The notes beneath the pieces are model-generated. The model did no database searches. It saw only the letters and a list, made by a program, of their open reading frames with translations, and was not told the origin of the DNA. The position numbers and the translations under genes were made by a program. From the NCBI GenBank assembly GCA_934457145.1, contig CAKSHP010000021.1:1-40744 (forward strand): DNA of 40,744 bases. Reading direction: 5' to 3'. Below are positions 25,851 through 34,297 of the stretch, piece by piece (the stretch's first letter is position 1; every line of letters starts with the position of its first letter). This stretch comes from an uncultured Clostridia bacterium. GTDB lineage: Bacteria > Bacillota > Clostridia > UBA1381 > UMGS1253.

Positions 25851-26957
25851 GTGTTTGATATTGATATCGAAGAAGGCAAGGTTGCCAAGATTAAGGTAGT
25901 GGGTGTAGGCGGCGGCGGAAACAACGCCGTAAACAGAATGATTGAAGCAGGTGTAAGATGTGTTGATTTTATATCGGTCAACACAGACGCACAGGTGCTT
26001 AAACTCTCAAAAGCAGACGTAACGCTGCAAATAGGCGAAAAGCTGACAAGAGGTCTCGGTGCGGGAGCAAACCCGGAGATCGGCGAAAAAGCGGCTCAGG
26101 AAAGCTCAGACGAGATTGAGGCAATGTTAAAAGGCGCCGACATGGTGTTTATAACAGCCGGCATGGGCGGCGGAACAGGCACGGGCGCTGCCGGAGTTAT
26201 TGCCGGTATTGCAAAGAAGATGGGAATTTTAACGGTTGCAATCGTTACAAAACCATTTTCCTTTGAAGGCCGTCCGAGAATGGCAAAAGCAGAAGCCGGA
26301 ATTAAGGTTTTGCGCGAAAATGTTGACGCAATAATGACAATTCCGAACGATAATCTGTTAAATATTATTCAAAAAGACACAACAATTGAAGCAACATTTC
26401 TTATGGCAGACGATATTTTGCGCCAGGGCGTTCAGGGTATTTCCGATATGATAGTCGGCTCCGGTTACATAAATGCCGACTTTGCCGATGTTAAAAAGAC
26501 TATGCAAAACTCCGGCGTTGCTCATATGGGCGTTGGCGTTGCAACAGGCGAAAACAAAGCGGCAGAGGCTGTTAAAGGCGCAATCGAAAGCCCGCTTCTC
26601 GAAACTTCGATTAACGGTGCAAGAAATGTTTTGGTAAATATTACAGGCGGCAAGAAACTCAGTATGTTTGAGGCAAATCAGGTTATGCAGATTGCAAACG
26701 AGCTTGTTGACACAGATGCCGATATTATCTTCGGTGTTGTAATCGACGAGAGCCTGGAGGATGAAATCAGGGTTACTGTTGTTGCAACGGGATTTGACGC
26801 AGCAATGCCCTCGGCAAAGATTTTCAGCGAGATATCGGGCAAAGACGAAAAACCGAGCGCAACAAAATCCGACAGCGGAGACACTTTTAACCCGGATGTG
26901 AATTTCGATATAGACAATGTTGATATTCCTCCGTTCCTCAAAAACAGACAGTTTTAA
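25851..26957 (+). CDS. ftsZ: Cell division GTPase FtsZ
   Basis: A 368-residue tubulin homologue that forms the Z ring. KVVGVGGGGNNAVNRM starts the GTPase fold and the tubulin signature GGGTGTGA is at 106-113. The linker is short, and the conserved C-terminal peptide DIPPFLKNR closes the protein, able to bind FtsA, SepF or similar anchors (none is encoded here). The GTG at 25851 has AGGGAGGA 8 bases upstream; the ATG at 25794 would add 19 unconserved residues. It is the last gene of the cluster, followed by a terminator. Confidence 0.96.
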   Translation: MFDIDIEEGKVAKIKVVGVGGGGNNAVNRMIEAGVRCVDFISVNTDAQVLKLSKADVTLQIGEKLTRGLGAGANPEIGEKAAQESSDEIEAMLKGADMVFITAGMGGGTGTGAAGVIAGIAKKMGILTVAIVTKPFSFEGRPRMAKAEAGIKVLRENVDAIMTIPNDNLLNIIQKDTTIEATFLMADDILRQGVQGISDMIVGSGYINADFADVKKTMQNSGVAHMGVGVATGENKAAEAVKGAIESPLLETSINGARNVLVNITGGKKLSMFEANQVMQIANELVDTDADIIFGVVIDESLEDEIRVTVVATGFDAAMPSAKIFSEISGKDEKPSATKSDSGDTFNPDVNFDIDNVDIPPFLKNRQF

Positions 26958-26970
26958 TCATGTGGTTACA

Positions 26971-27004
26971 TAAAAGCCGGATAAATCGTCCGGCTTTTAT
27001 TTTG
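26971..27004 (+). terminator. Terminator at the end of the dcw cluster
   Basis: A perfect 11-bp stem (TAAAAGCCGGA at 26971-26981 with TCCGGCTTTTA at 26989-26999), a 7-base loop and a T-rich tail directly after ftsZ. Confidence 0.88.
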
Positions 27005-27031
27005 TAAAAAACTAAACCGGAAGTGATTTAA

Positions 27032-27802
27032 ATGAAATACAACGGATATTTAATTTACACGGATTTAGACGCAACGCTTCTGGATAAAAACGCGCGCCTG
27101 TCCGATAAAAACAAAAAGGCAATTGAAAATTTTCAGAAAAACGGCGGGCTTTTTTCCTATGCCACGGGAAGAAGCTTCGACTTTACGAAAAAATTTCCTC
27201 TTAAAGCCAATGCGCCTTTGATATGCGTCGGAGGAACAAGGGTTTACGACTGCAAAACGGGAGAAGAAATCTTTAGCGTTCCGATGGATAAAACGGGCAA
27301 AGACGCGGTTTTGTGCGCAAAAGAAAACTATAAAAATATTCTGGCGGCATACGTTTTTAAAGATGACGGCAGAACGGAATGCGATATAAAGTCGGCAGCC
27401 GATATAAGCGATCAGATTTTTAAGGTTGTTTTTGTTTTTGAAACGGAAGATGAGGCTTTAGAGTTTCAAAAGGATATGGCAAAAAGATTTGAAGATTCGC
27501 TTGTGTTTGAAAGAAGCTGGAACACAGGCGTCGAAATGCTTTCAAAATATGCGGGAAAAGGCGCTTGCGTTAAAAAAGTGCGCGATTTGTATAAAAATAA
27601 GATTCACACAATTGTTTGCGCGGGGGATTTTGAAAATGATATTTCAATGCTGCGCGCAGCAGACACGGCTGTTGCGGTTTCAAATGCGCTTAGCTGCGTT
27701 AAAAAGGAAGCAGATATCATTGCGCCGGCGCATTACGAAGATGCAATTGCGTGGATAATAGAAAATATCAAAGAAATAACAGGCAAAGGGGATAGTATAT
27801 GA
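27032..27802 (+). CDS. HAD-superfamily (Cof-type) hydrolase
   Basis: A 256-residue cytoplasmic phosphatase of the Cof/HAD-IIB group. Motif I is DLDAT (D11, D13, T15), motif II is in YATGRS, and motif IV is GDFENDISM, with a cap domain between. Such enzymes remove phosphate from sugar phosphates, flavin or similar small molecules; the substrate is not predictable. The ATG at 27032 follows GGAAGTGA. Its end overlaps the MATE gene by 4 bases (ATGA), so the two are translated together. It lies just after the dcw terminator with no clear promoter of its own. Confidence 0.88.
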   Translation: MKYNGYLIYTDLDATLLDKNARLSDKNKKAIENFQKNGGLFSYATGRSFDFTKKFPLKANAPLICVGGTRVYDCKTGEEIFSVPMDKTGKDAVLCAKENYKNILAAYVFKDDGRTECDIKSAADISDQIFKVVFVFETEDEALEFQKDMAKRFEDSLVFERSWNTGVEMLSKYAGKGACVKKVRDLYKNKIHTIVCAGDFENDISMLRAADTAVAVSNALSCVKKEADIIAPAHYEDAIAWIIENIKEITGKGDSI

Positions 27803-29214
27803 TAAAAAAATACATAGGAGATAAAACATTTTTAAAGTCTATGATAACTCTTGCGGTGCCGATTGCGCTTCAGAATCTGCTTGCAGCGTCATACACCCTG
27901 GTCGACACGCTTATGGTCGGAAATTTAGGCGATGTAACTCTTTCGGCTGTCGGAATGGCATCGCAGTGCGGACTTGTTATGAACATGATGGTTTTCGGGC
28001 TGTGCAGCGGAGCGTCGGTGTTTTTTTCGCAGTTCTGGGGTGCAAAGGATGAAAAAGGAATACATAAAACATTCGGAATCAGCCTTTTGCTGCTTCTTGC
28101 CATTGCGCTGACGTTTTTTGCGATTTTCTTTTTTAATCCCGTCGGAGTTATAAAAATCTTTAATAAAGATGCAGGCGTTGTTTTGCAGGGCAGCAAATAC
28201 TTAAAAATACTCAGCTGGTCATACCCTGCCGTTGCGGTAAATCTGCTTTTGAGCACGCTTCTGCGGTGTACGGAAAACGTTAAGTTGCCTATGGTTGCAA
28301 CCCTTATCACAACAATAGTAAACACTGTTTTGGACTATGGCTTGATTTACGGTAAATTCGGGTTTGCACAAATGGGCGTTGAGGGCGCCGCTTTGGCAAC
28401 CGTTATAGCCGCGTGGACTGCGCCGGTTTTGGTTTTAATTATAAGCGCGATAAAAAGAAATATTGTTATTGCGCCGCCCAAAAGGCTTTTTGGCTTTTCA
28501 GGACGCGACTTTTTACTGTTTTTAAAAACCGCCGCACCGACAACTGCAAGCGAAACTCTCTGGGGCCTGGGAACACTTGTGTTTTCGATTATGTATTCTA
28601 ATATGGGCTATGAACAGTACGCTGCGGTCACAATTTTAAAAACGTTTGAAAACATGTTTTTCGTGTTCTTCGTGGGAATGTGCAATGCGTGCTGCGTTAT
28701 GATAGGAAAAAGCGTTGGCAGCGGAAAAATCGAACAGGCTGTTTGCGATTCAAAACGCTTTGCAGTGCTCGTTCCGCTTTCTTCGGTAGTTTTAAGCACA
28801 CTTATAATAATTTTCCGCCGCGAGCTTATATGGCTTTTTGACATGAACGGAAAATTAAGCGAACTGACTTATAACACGGCAATGAACATAATGTTAATTT
28901 ATGCACTTGAACTGCCGATACGAAATATACCGTATATTCAGATTGTCGGAATTTTCAGAGCCGGCGGTGACACGGCGGTCGGCGCAAAGGCAGATTTAAT
29001 TTGTCTTTGGATGCTTGCCGTTCCGCTGACGATGGTGTGCGCATATGTTTTGAAAATTCCTTTCTGGGCTGTCTATGCCGGAATGTATATATTTGAAGAC
29101 TGGCCCAAAAGCGCCATGTGTATATATTATTTAAGAAAGCTCAAATGGTTAAAGCCCGTAACAAAAGAGGGCGCTGAGGCTTTAGAAGTTTATAAACAGC
29201 AAAACGGCATCTAA
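27799..29214 (+). CDS. MATE family efflux transporter
   Basis: A 471-residue membrane protein with about twelve helices in two similar halves. The opening LAVPIALQNLLAASYTLVDTLMVGNLGDVTLSAVGMASQ is typical of the DinF/NorM-like MATE group; I give it only as such. These antiporters expel drugs or metabolites using a sodium or proton gradient. It overlaps the preceding HAD gene by 4 bases. Its stop overlaps the 3' end of the convergent M23 peptidase gene by 4 bases, with no terminator between, so antisense read-through is likely. Confidence 0.92.
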   Translation: MIKKYIGDKTFLKSMITLAVPIALQNLLAASYTLVDTLMVGNLGDVTLSAVGMASQCGLVMNMMVFGLCSGASVFFSQFWGAKDEKGIHKTFGISLLLLLAIALTFFAIFFFNPVGVIKIFNKDAGVVLQGSKYLKILSWSYPAVAVNLLLSTLLRCTENVKLPMVATLITTIVNTVLDYGLIYGKFGFAQMGVEGAALATVIAAWTAPVLVLIISAIKRNIVIAPPKRLFGFSGRDFLLFLKTAAPTTASETLWGLGTLVFSIMYSNMGYEQYAAVTILKTFENMFFVFFVGMCNACCVMIGKSVGSGKIEQAVCDSKRFAVLVPLSSVVLSTLIIIFRRELIWLFDMNGKLSELTYNTAMNIMLIYALELPIRNIPYIQIVGIFRAGGDTAVGAKADLICLWMLAVPLTMVCAYVLKIPFWAVYAGMYIFEDWPKSAMCIYYLRKLKWLKPVTKEGAEALEVYKQQNGI

Positions 29215-30191
29215 TCATAAAGATCAGGATCGCTCATTTGATACACTCTTTTAAAATCGCCGTTTTCGTCTTTTTTTACGGTAACGCTGTAAGGGCGCAG
29301 AAATTCTATAATATTGTAGACGTCAATCCATATTTCGGAATTGGCGTCTTTTTGACTTTCATCGAAAATAAGCTGCATACCGAAATGAAGGTGGGGAGTG
29401 TTTATGTTGTTGGTGTTTTCTTTTGTGCTGTAACCGGTCATGCCGAGATAGCCTATTATGTCGCCGGCGGTTACCAAATCGCCGACTTTTAAATCTTTTA
29501 CATACGGACGGTCTTTTCTGAGGTGCGCATAGTAATAATAACGGCACGAATCCATAGACCGTATGCCTATCCGCCATCCGCCGTACATGTTCCATCCGAT
29601 TGCCTCAACAATTCCGCTCTCAACTGCCGCAATCGGCGTGCCGACACTTCCTAAAAGGTCGTTTCCGAGATGCGGACGGCTAAAGCCGTATGTGCGTTTT
29701 GCGCCGAAGTCTTTGTAATGAGAAAAAGAATATCCCTCGGCAATCGGCGAAAATGCCTTAACTCCGTAATAAATTTCTTCTTTTCCGGAAACATTGCTTT
29801 TATAATAGCCTACCATGCCCGATAAAATGGCGTAAATCCCATCATAGTAATAGTAAAAATCCTTGCTTTTTTTGCTTATATCAAACGCGCTTTTTCCGCT
29901 TTTTAATTCGTTTGCAATATCGTCTGCATGAGAATTTTTGTAGTTTTTAAAATCTCCGCCGTATTTGCAGCAAAGAACCGCCAAAATATCAATCCAGCTT
30001 ATTTTTTTTCCGCTGTTTAAAGAATCGATATCTATTTTTGCGCAGTGCGTGAGAGCATCGGAACTTATGTTAAATTCAAACCATTTTATATAATCGGTTT
30101 TCGGGTTATATGCCGGAATATACGGTTTATATGAAAAAAACAAGCTGAAAACATATATTCCCGCCAAACAAAAACATATTTTTTTAAACAA
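29211..30191 (-). CDS. M23 family (LytM-type) metallopeptidase, exported or membrane-anchored
   Basis: A 326-residue protein with an N-terminal signal or anchor helix (about 4-20), a poorly conserved middle, and a C-terminal M23 domain. All zinc and catalytic residues are present: H174 and D178 in SRPHLGNDLLG, H223 in YYAHLR, and the HxH pair H267/H269 in PHLHFG. It should therefore be an active peptidoglycan endopeptidase, unlike degenerate SpoIIQ-type proteins. It starts with TTG at 30191 (the codon before is a stop) with a weak GCGAG site. It is divergent from spoIIM, so a role in sporulation wall remodelling is possible but inferred. Confidence 0.85.
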   Translation of the reverse strand: MFKKICFCLAGIYVFSLFFSYKPYIPAYNPKTDYIKWFEFNISSDALTHCAKIDIDSLNSGKKISWIDILAVLCCKYGGDFKNYKNSHADDIANELKSGKSAFDISKKSKDFYYYYDGIYAILSGMVGYYKSNVSGKEEIYYGVKAFSPIAEGYSFSHYKDFGAKRTYGFSRPHLGNDLLGSVGTPIAAVESGIVEAIGWNMYGGWRIGIRSMDSCRYYYYAHLRKDRPYVKDLKVGDLVTAGDIIGYLGMTGYSTKENTNNINTPHLHFGMQLIFDESQKDANSEIWIDVYNIIEFLRPYSVTVKKDENGDFKRVYQMSDPDLYD

Positions 30192-30252
30192 TTAAAAAAC
30201 TCGCTTTCATAAAAAGTTTCTCTACATCTATATGCCCAAAACTTCTTTAATA

Positions 30253-30281
30253 GACATAAAACAGCGGGCAAAGCATATAAA
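30253..30281 (+). promoter_or_regulatory. Possible sigma-E-like promoter of spoIIM
   Basis: ACATAAA (30254-30260), 13 bases, then CATATAAA (30274-30281) resembles the sigma-E pattern of an ATA-containing -35 and a CATA-starting -10. spoIIM is a sigma-E gene in Bacillus subtilis. No good sigma-A promoter is visible here. The match is weak. Confidence 0.3.
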
Positions 30282-30313
30282 TGTAAAGATAAATAACCTA
30301 AGGAGGAATTAAA

Positions 30314-30922
30314 GTGAAAAAACAAAGGCGAAGCTTTGCAGACGGATACATATATGCAAACAGAGCAAAAATACTGATAAATATTTGTTTTGTGGTTTTG
30401 GGAGTGGTTTTCGGGTGCGCTGTTTTTATGTATGCGCCGGATAAGCAGTCCTTTTTTAAAAAGATTTCAAATTCTTTTGATATGATAAACACAAACGATT
30501 TAAAAAATATTTTTATAAATGCCATCTGGGAAAATGTTTTGATTTGCGCCGTGTTTTACATTTGTTCGCTGTTTTATATAGGAACGTATATAAGCTATGC
30601 GTATGTGTTTGTGCGCGCCGCCGCATGCGGATTTGCAAGCTGCGTTATTATAAATTCATATGCGTTTCGCGGCATTTGCATACTTGCTTTTGCCATGATG
30701 CCCTATACTGCACTATATATGACGGCGGTTATTATTTTTTGCGTTGAAACGGTAAAACAAAGCAGATATATTTCATCATGCGTTGATAAAAGCTTAAAAA
30801 AACGATCGGTTTTTACATATTTTGCCGCCACAATCGTCCCCGTTATTTTGCTTGCTGCGGGCAGCCTTGTGGAAGGTTTTGCCGCACCGCACATTATATT
30901 GTGGTGTATGAAAAAATTTTAA
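30314..30922 (+). CDS. spoIIM: Stage II sporulation protein M
   Basis: A 202-residue membrane protein with about five helices, matching SpoIIM in length and pattern: a short basic N-terminus, a first helix (about 24-42), then a hydrophilic loop with an NDLKNIFINAIWEN segment and further helices. SpoIIM anchors SpoIID and SpoIIP, which dissolve septal peptidoglycan during engulfment of the forespore. It starts with GTG at 30314 after AAGGAGG. The order spoIIM then xerD matches Bacillus and many Clostridia, which supports the call. It is the clearest evidence here for a spore former. Confidence 0.88.
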   Translation: MKKQRRSFADGYIYANRAKILINICFVVLGVVFGCAVFMYAPDKQSFFKKISNSFDMINTNDLKNIFINAIWENVLICAVFYICSLFYIGTYISYAYVFVRAAACGFASCVIINSYAFRGICILAFAMMPYTALYMTAVIIFCVETVKQSRYISSCVDKSLKKRSVFTYFAATIVPVILLAAGSLVEGFAAPHIILWCMKKF

Positions 30923-31035
30923 AAATTTTAAAAAAATGTCTGTACAAATCGAAAAAAATGCTGTAAAATAAAAGTTACAATATAAAACTTGACGAAAAAT
31001 ATGCAACAAAGTTTGAAAGGGAGTATGGCAGTATA

Positions 31036-31917
31036 ATGGAAACATATGATGAAGTGTTTTCGGATTATCTTATAAGCGAAAGACGCCTGTCGGAAAACAC
31101 GTTAAAATCATATATGCAGGATTTGGACAAATTTTTTGATTATTTGGCGGCTTCGGGAATAAAAGACGTTAAAAAAACAAATAAAACCGTTATACTTACG
31201 TATCTTTTATCGCTGCAAACGGAGGGCAAAAAAATTGCAACAATATCGCGCCGGCTTGCATCGATAAGGTCGTATTTTAGTTTTTTGGACCGTGCGGGAA
31301 TAATCAAAAACGATCCGACCAACGGTATAGACGCACCGAAATCAGAAAAAAAACCGCCCAGCGTGCTCACTCAGGAGGAAATAAATCTTTTTCTTTCGCA
31401 GCCCGATAATAAGGATTTAAAAGGCATACGCGACAGAGCGATGCTTGAGCTTTTGTATGCAACGGGTATAAAGGTGAGCGAACTGGTAAGCCTTAATATA
31501 TCGGATATTAATTTGGAGATGGGTTTTCTGCATTGCAAAAAAGGCAGGGAAAGAATAATTCCTTTAGGCAAAATTGCGCTTGAGGCAATGAAAGATTATA
31601 TGCATAAGGCAAGAAAAAGCATGATTAAAGATGATTTGGAGCAGGCAGTGTTTGTAAATGTTAACGGCAGAAGAATAACAAGACAGGGCTTTTGGAAAAT
31701 TGTTAAACACTATAAGGAAACCGCCGATATTAAAACAGATATTGCTCCGCACACTATCCGCCACAGCTTTGCGGCGCATCTTCTGGAAAACGGAGCGGAC
31801 TTAGAGTCTATCTCGGAAATGCTCGGCTACAGCGACATATCATCAACGCAGATTTATTCAAAGCTTATTAAAAGCAAAATCCGCGATGTGTATCAAAAAG
31901 CGCATCCGAGAGCGTAA
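31036..31917 (+). CDS. xerD: XerD-like tyrosine recombinase with altered active site
   Basis: A 293-residue recombinase: an N-terminal SAM-like DNA-binding domain (1-90), then the catalytic domain, ending HPRA as in E. coli XerD. XerC/XerD resolve chromosome dimers at dif. Of the six catalytic positions, the beta-hairpin Lys (168/169), His 239, Arg 242 and nucleophile Tyr 274 are present. Arg I is Lys 146 (ATGIKVSEL instead of ATGLRVSEL) and the third His is Tyr 265 (LGYSDIS instead of LGHSDIS). The ATG at 31036 overlaps the stop of a three-codon frame beginning at 31025. A weak promoter (TGTACA, 17 bases, TAAAAT) precedes it. Confidence 0.88.
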   Translation: METYDEVFSDYLISERRLSENTLKSYMQDLDKFFDYLAASGIKDVKKTNKTVILTYLLSLQTEGKKIATISRRLASIRSYFSFLDRAGIIKNDPTNGIDAPKSEKKPPSVLTQEEINLFLSQPDNKDLKGIRDRAMLELLYATGIKVSELVSLNISDINLEMGFLHCKKGRERIIPLGKIALEAMKDYMHKARKSMIKDDLEQAVFVNVNGRRITRQGFWKIVKHYKETADIKTDIAPHTIRHSFAAHLLENGADLESISEMLGYSDISSTQIYSKLIKSKIRDVYQKAHPRA

Positions 31918-32074
31918 ACCGTTACAGTTACGAAGCTTTATCATTAAAGAGCAACCGCATAGGGCTTTAATCTTTAATACCTAAAAGCCTCGTTTAAAAA
32001 AAATAATTTGTGCGCTGCGCGCCTGCGGCAGTGTGCTTATTAAACATTTTGCAGGCAGAAAGGCATGAAACAAT

Positions 32075-32509
32075 ATGGAAGTAAACAGAGACAGTATCGA
32101 CAAAATTTTAGAAAAAGTAACTCAGACAACAAAAAATGCAATCAAAAAATCCGGAGAGGCAGTTGAAATGACAAAACTTCGCCTGGCTGTAAATTCCGAT
32201 AAAACAAAAATCAAGGATTTAAAACTTCAGGTCGGCGAACTTGTTTACAGCGCATATATCGGCGCAGATGCCGGCGGTGACACAATTGAGGATATCTGCC
32301 GTCAGATAAAGGAAACATACGATGAAATTGAAGAAAAGGAAAAAGAAATTGCTCAGATAAGAAATCTGAAACGCTGCCCGAAATGCGGAGTAAATAACGA
32401 GCGTGACGCTTCTTTTTGCAAAAACTGTGCAGCAGAGCTTGATGAAGATGATGAAATTTTAAAAGCAGATGTTGTTGCCAATGCAGAAGATGAAGAGCCA
32501 AATAATTAA
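32075..32509 (+). CDS. Coiled-coil protein with C-terminal zinc ribbon
   Basis: A 144-residue cytoplasmic protein of unknown function. Residues about 5-100 are helical and charged, with coiled-coil character in IKETYDEIEEKEKEIAQI. They are followed by a zinc ribbon with CPKCG and CKNC (four cysteines in two CxxC pairs) and a very acidic tail. Similar small ribbon proteins are common in Clostridia, usually unnamed. The ATG at 32075 is 11 bases from GAAAGG. A strong terminator follows. No promoter was seen in the 157-base gap after xerD, so it may be read from there. Confidence 0.8.
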   Translation: MEVNRDSIDKILEKVTQTTKNAIKKSGEAVEMTKLRLAVNSDKTKIKDLKLQVGELVYSAYIGADAGGDTIEDICRQIKETYDEIEEKEKEIAQIRNLKRCPKCGVNNERDASFCKNCAAELDEDDEILKADVVANAEDEEPNN

Positions 32510-32525
32510 TTTTTTTAAGCGTTAC

Positions 32526-32569
32526 AAGGGCGCGCGGCAAAGTATTTTGTGCCGCGCGTCCTTATTTTT
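32526..32569 (+). terminator. Strong terminator after the zinc-ribbon gene
   Basis: A 14-bp stem (32526-32539 with 32550-32563, one G-T pair) with the GC core GCGCGCGGCA, a 10-base loop and an ATTTTTA tail. It isolates the following symporter operon. Confidence 0.9.
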
Positions 32570-32634
32570 ATATCAGCATTTTTTTCTACAAAAGCTAAAA
32601 AAAGAAAAAAATTAAAAAAAATCGGCAAAAAACA

Positions 32635-32663
32635 TTGAAAAATTAATTATTATATGGTATACT
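32635..32663 (+). promoter_or_regulatory. Sigma-A promoter of the NSS symporter-yjdF transcript
   Basis: -35 TTGAAA (32635-32640), a 17-base spacer, and -10 TATACT (32658-32663). The start near 32670 gives a leader of about 140 bases, which is structured. Confidence 0.75.
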
Positions 32664-32711
32664 TTTAAAGGTTCGCTTAAAAATAAGTAAGAAAGGAAAA
32701 AAATTTAGTGT

Positions 32712-32785
32712 TTTACCGCATTGCTAAAGCTAACGGTTTCTTGCTTAGGTTAGGCATATTGTGACTGCCTATGAAAAGCGGTGAA
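32712..32785 (+). promoter_or_regulatory. Structured 5' leader of the NSS symporter gene
   Basis: TTTACCGC (32712-32719) pairs with GCGGTGAA (32778-32785) over 8 positions (one T-G) and closes a domain. Inside it, TAGGCA (32751-32756) pairs with TGCCTA (32766-32771) around a 9-base loop. A segment between them (GCTAAAGC, ACGGTTTC) may fold further. The closing stem ends about 13 bases before the ribosome site. It matches no riboswitch class that I can name; there is no T-box sequence. Confidence 0.45.
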
Positions 32786-32810
32786 CAAAAATTTAACAGG
32801 GGGATTTTTA

Positions 32811-34169
32811 ATGGAACAGGAAAGAAGCAGTTTTACGGGTAAGATAGGCTTTGTCTTAGCTGCCGCAGGTTCTGCCGTAGGATTGGGAAATATATGGAGA
32901 TTTCCTTATCTTGCAGCAAAATACGGAGGCGGAATATTTCTTTTGGTGTATCTGATTTTGGCGGTAACTCTGGGTTTTGCTCTTATGGCGGCCGAAATTT
33001 CGCTCGGAAGAAAAACAAAACTCAGCGCAATAGGCGCATACAGTGCGCTTAATAAAAAGTTTGCTTTTATCGGTTATCTCGGCGCCTTGGTGCCGATGAT
33101 AATTCTGCCGTACTATTCGGTTATAGGCGGCTGGGTAACAAAGTATCTCGTGGCATTTGTTTCGGGCAGTGCGGCTCAGACAACGGCAGATACTTATTTT
33201 GATGCATTTATATCTTCAAACGGTGAGCCGGTAGTATGGTTTTTGATTTATCTTTTCTTAACCGCCGCAGTTGTGTTTATGGGCGTTGAAAAGGGCGTTG
33301 AAAAAATAAGCAAGATTATGATGCCGATTTTGGTTGTTTTGTCGATAGGCATTGCGATTTATTCAATGTGTCTGCCGGGAGCAATGGCAGGCGTGCGTTA
33401 TTATTTTATGCCTGATTTTTCAAAGTTTTCGGTAACGACGGTGCTTGCAGCTATGGGACAGATGTTTTATTCAATGTCGCTGGCGATGGGCATAATGATT
33501 ACCTACGGCTCATATATGAAAAAGGACGTCAGCATTGAATCATCCGTAAGACAAATTGAAATATTTGATACGGGTATTGCATTTTTGGCAGGACTTATGA
33601 TTGTTCCGGCGGTATTTGTGTTCTCGGGCGGAAACGAAGCAGCGCTCGGCAAAGGACCGGGACTTATGTTTGAAACCTTGCCGAAAGTTTTTGAAAGCAT
33701 TAAAGGCGGCGAATTTGTAGGAGCAGCATTTTTCGTTTTGGTTTTGTTTGCAGCGCTCACATCGTCGATTTCGCTTATGGAAACCGTTGTTTCAATAGTT
33801 TGCGATAAGTTTAAAGTAGGCAGAAAGGTAAGCTGTCTGATAGTTTTTATAGGCAGCATACTTATAGGTCTTCCGTCTGCTTTGGGATACGGAATCTGGG
33901 GAAATGTTAAAATTATCGGTATGCAGTTTTTGGACTTTTTCGACTTTATCAGCAACAGCGTTATTATGCCGATAGTTGCATTTGTGACCTGCATATTTGT
34001 GGGCTACATTATAAAACCCAAAGCTCTTATTGACGAAATGGAATCAGACGGCGCAAAATTCAAAAAGAAAGGCTTGTTTGTAGTTGTTATAAAATATTTT
34101 GCACCTATATGCATAGTTTTGATTTTGATTTCTTCGGTGCTTGATGCATTCGGAGTAATGAAGATTTGA
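32811..34169 (+). CDS. Sodium-dependent transporter, NSS (SNF) family
   Basis: A 452-residue membrane protein with eleven or twelve helices. The first helix carries the family signature AAAGSAVGLGNIWRFPYLAAKYGGGIFLL (residues about 18-45), which holds the sodium and amine sites. Bacterial relatives (LeuT, MhsT, TnaT) import amino acids with sodium. The substrate here is unknown. The ATG at 32811 follows AGGGGG. It has its own promoter and a structured leader. yjdF follows with no terminator, only the riboswitch between, so the two probably share a transcript. Confidence 0.93.
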   Translation: MEQERSSFTGKIGFVLAAAGSAVGLGNIWRFPYLAAKYGGGIFLLVYLILAVTLGFALMAAEISLGRKTKLSAIGAYSALNKKFAFIGYLGALVPMIILPYYSVIGGWVTKYLVAFVSGSAAQTTADTYFDAFISSNGEPVVWFLIYLFLTAAVVFMGVEKGVEKISKIMMPILVVLSIGIAIYSMCLPGAMAGVRYYFMPDFSKFSVTTVLAAMGQMFYSMSLAMGIMITYGSYMKKDVSIESSVRQIEIFDTGIAFLAGLMIVPAVFVFSGGNEAALGKGPGLMFETLPKVFESIKGGEFVGAAFFVLVLFAALTSSISLMETVVSIVCDKFKVGRKVSCLIVFIGSILIGLPSALGYGIWGNVKIIGMQFLDFFDFISNSVIMPIVAFVTCIFVGYIIKPKALIDEMESDGAKFKKKGLFVVVIKYFAPICIVLILISSVLDAFGVMKI

Positions 34170-34178
34170 TTTGTAAAA

Positions 34179-34290
34179 AAACAAGGATAAAAACACGTTC
34201 CAGTTGGTAGTCCGGAAGTCTTTAAGATCAGTAACCTGCCTCCTTAGGTTGTCCGTTTCTTGTTTAATATGCGGTTTATAATTAAGGAGG
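34179..34290 (+). promoter_or_regulatory. yjdF-type riboswitch with ribosome-site sequestration
   Basis: The 128-base gap before a yjdF gene holds a structured domain closed by AAACAAG (34179-34185) with CTTGTTT (34259-34265). Inside, CGGA (34213-34216) can pair with TCCG (34252-34255), and AACCT (34233-34237) with AGGTT (34246-34250). The loop of that last hairpin contains CCTCCTTA (34239-34246), a perfect 8-base complement of the yjdF ribosome site TAAGGAGG (34283-34290). The yjdF motif is a known Firmicutes riboswitch responding to azaaromatic compounds. Class is called from the downstream gene and structure; I could not run a covariance model. Confidence 0.72.
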
Positions 34291-34297
34291 AAAAAAG

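Noticed and set aside
31025..31036. Three-codon frame just before xerD whose stop overlaps the xerD ATG
   Set aside because: Its ATG is 1 base from the ribosome site, too close for initiation; probably chance.
31918..32074. Inverted repeats in the xerD to zinc-ribbon gap (ATTAAAGA with TCTTTAAT; GGCTTT with AAAGCC)
   Set aside because: The pairings are short, AT-rich and compete with each other, and no T-run follows; not enough to call a terminator or regulator.
32670..32810. Symporter leader considered as a T-box or glycine riboswitch
   Set aside because: No T-box consensus, no specifier-type stem and no glycine aptamer core could be found.
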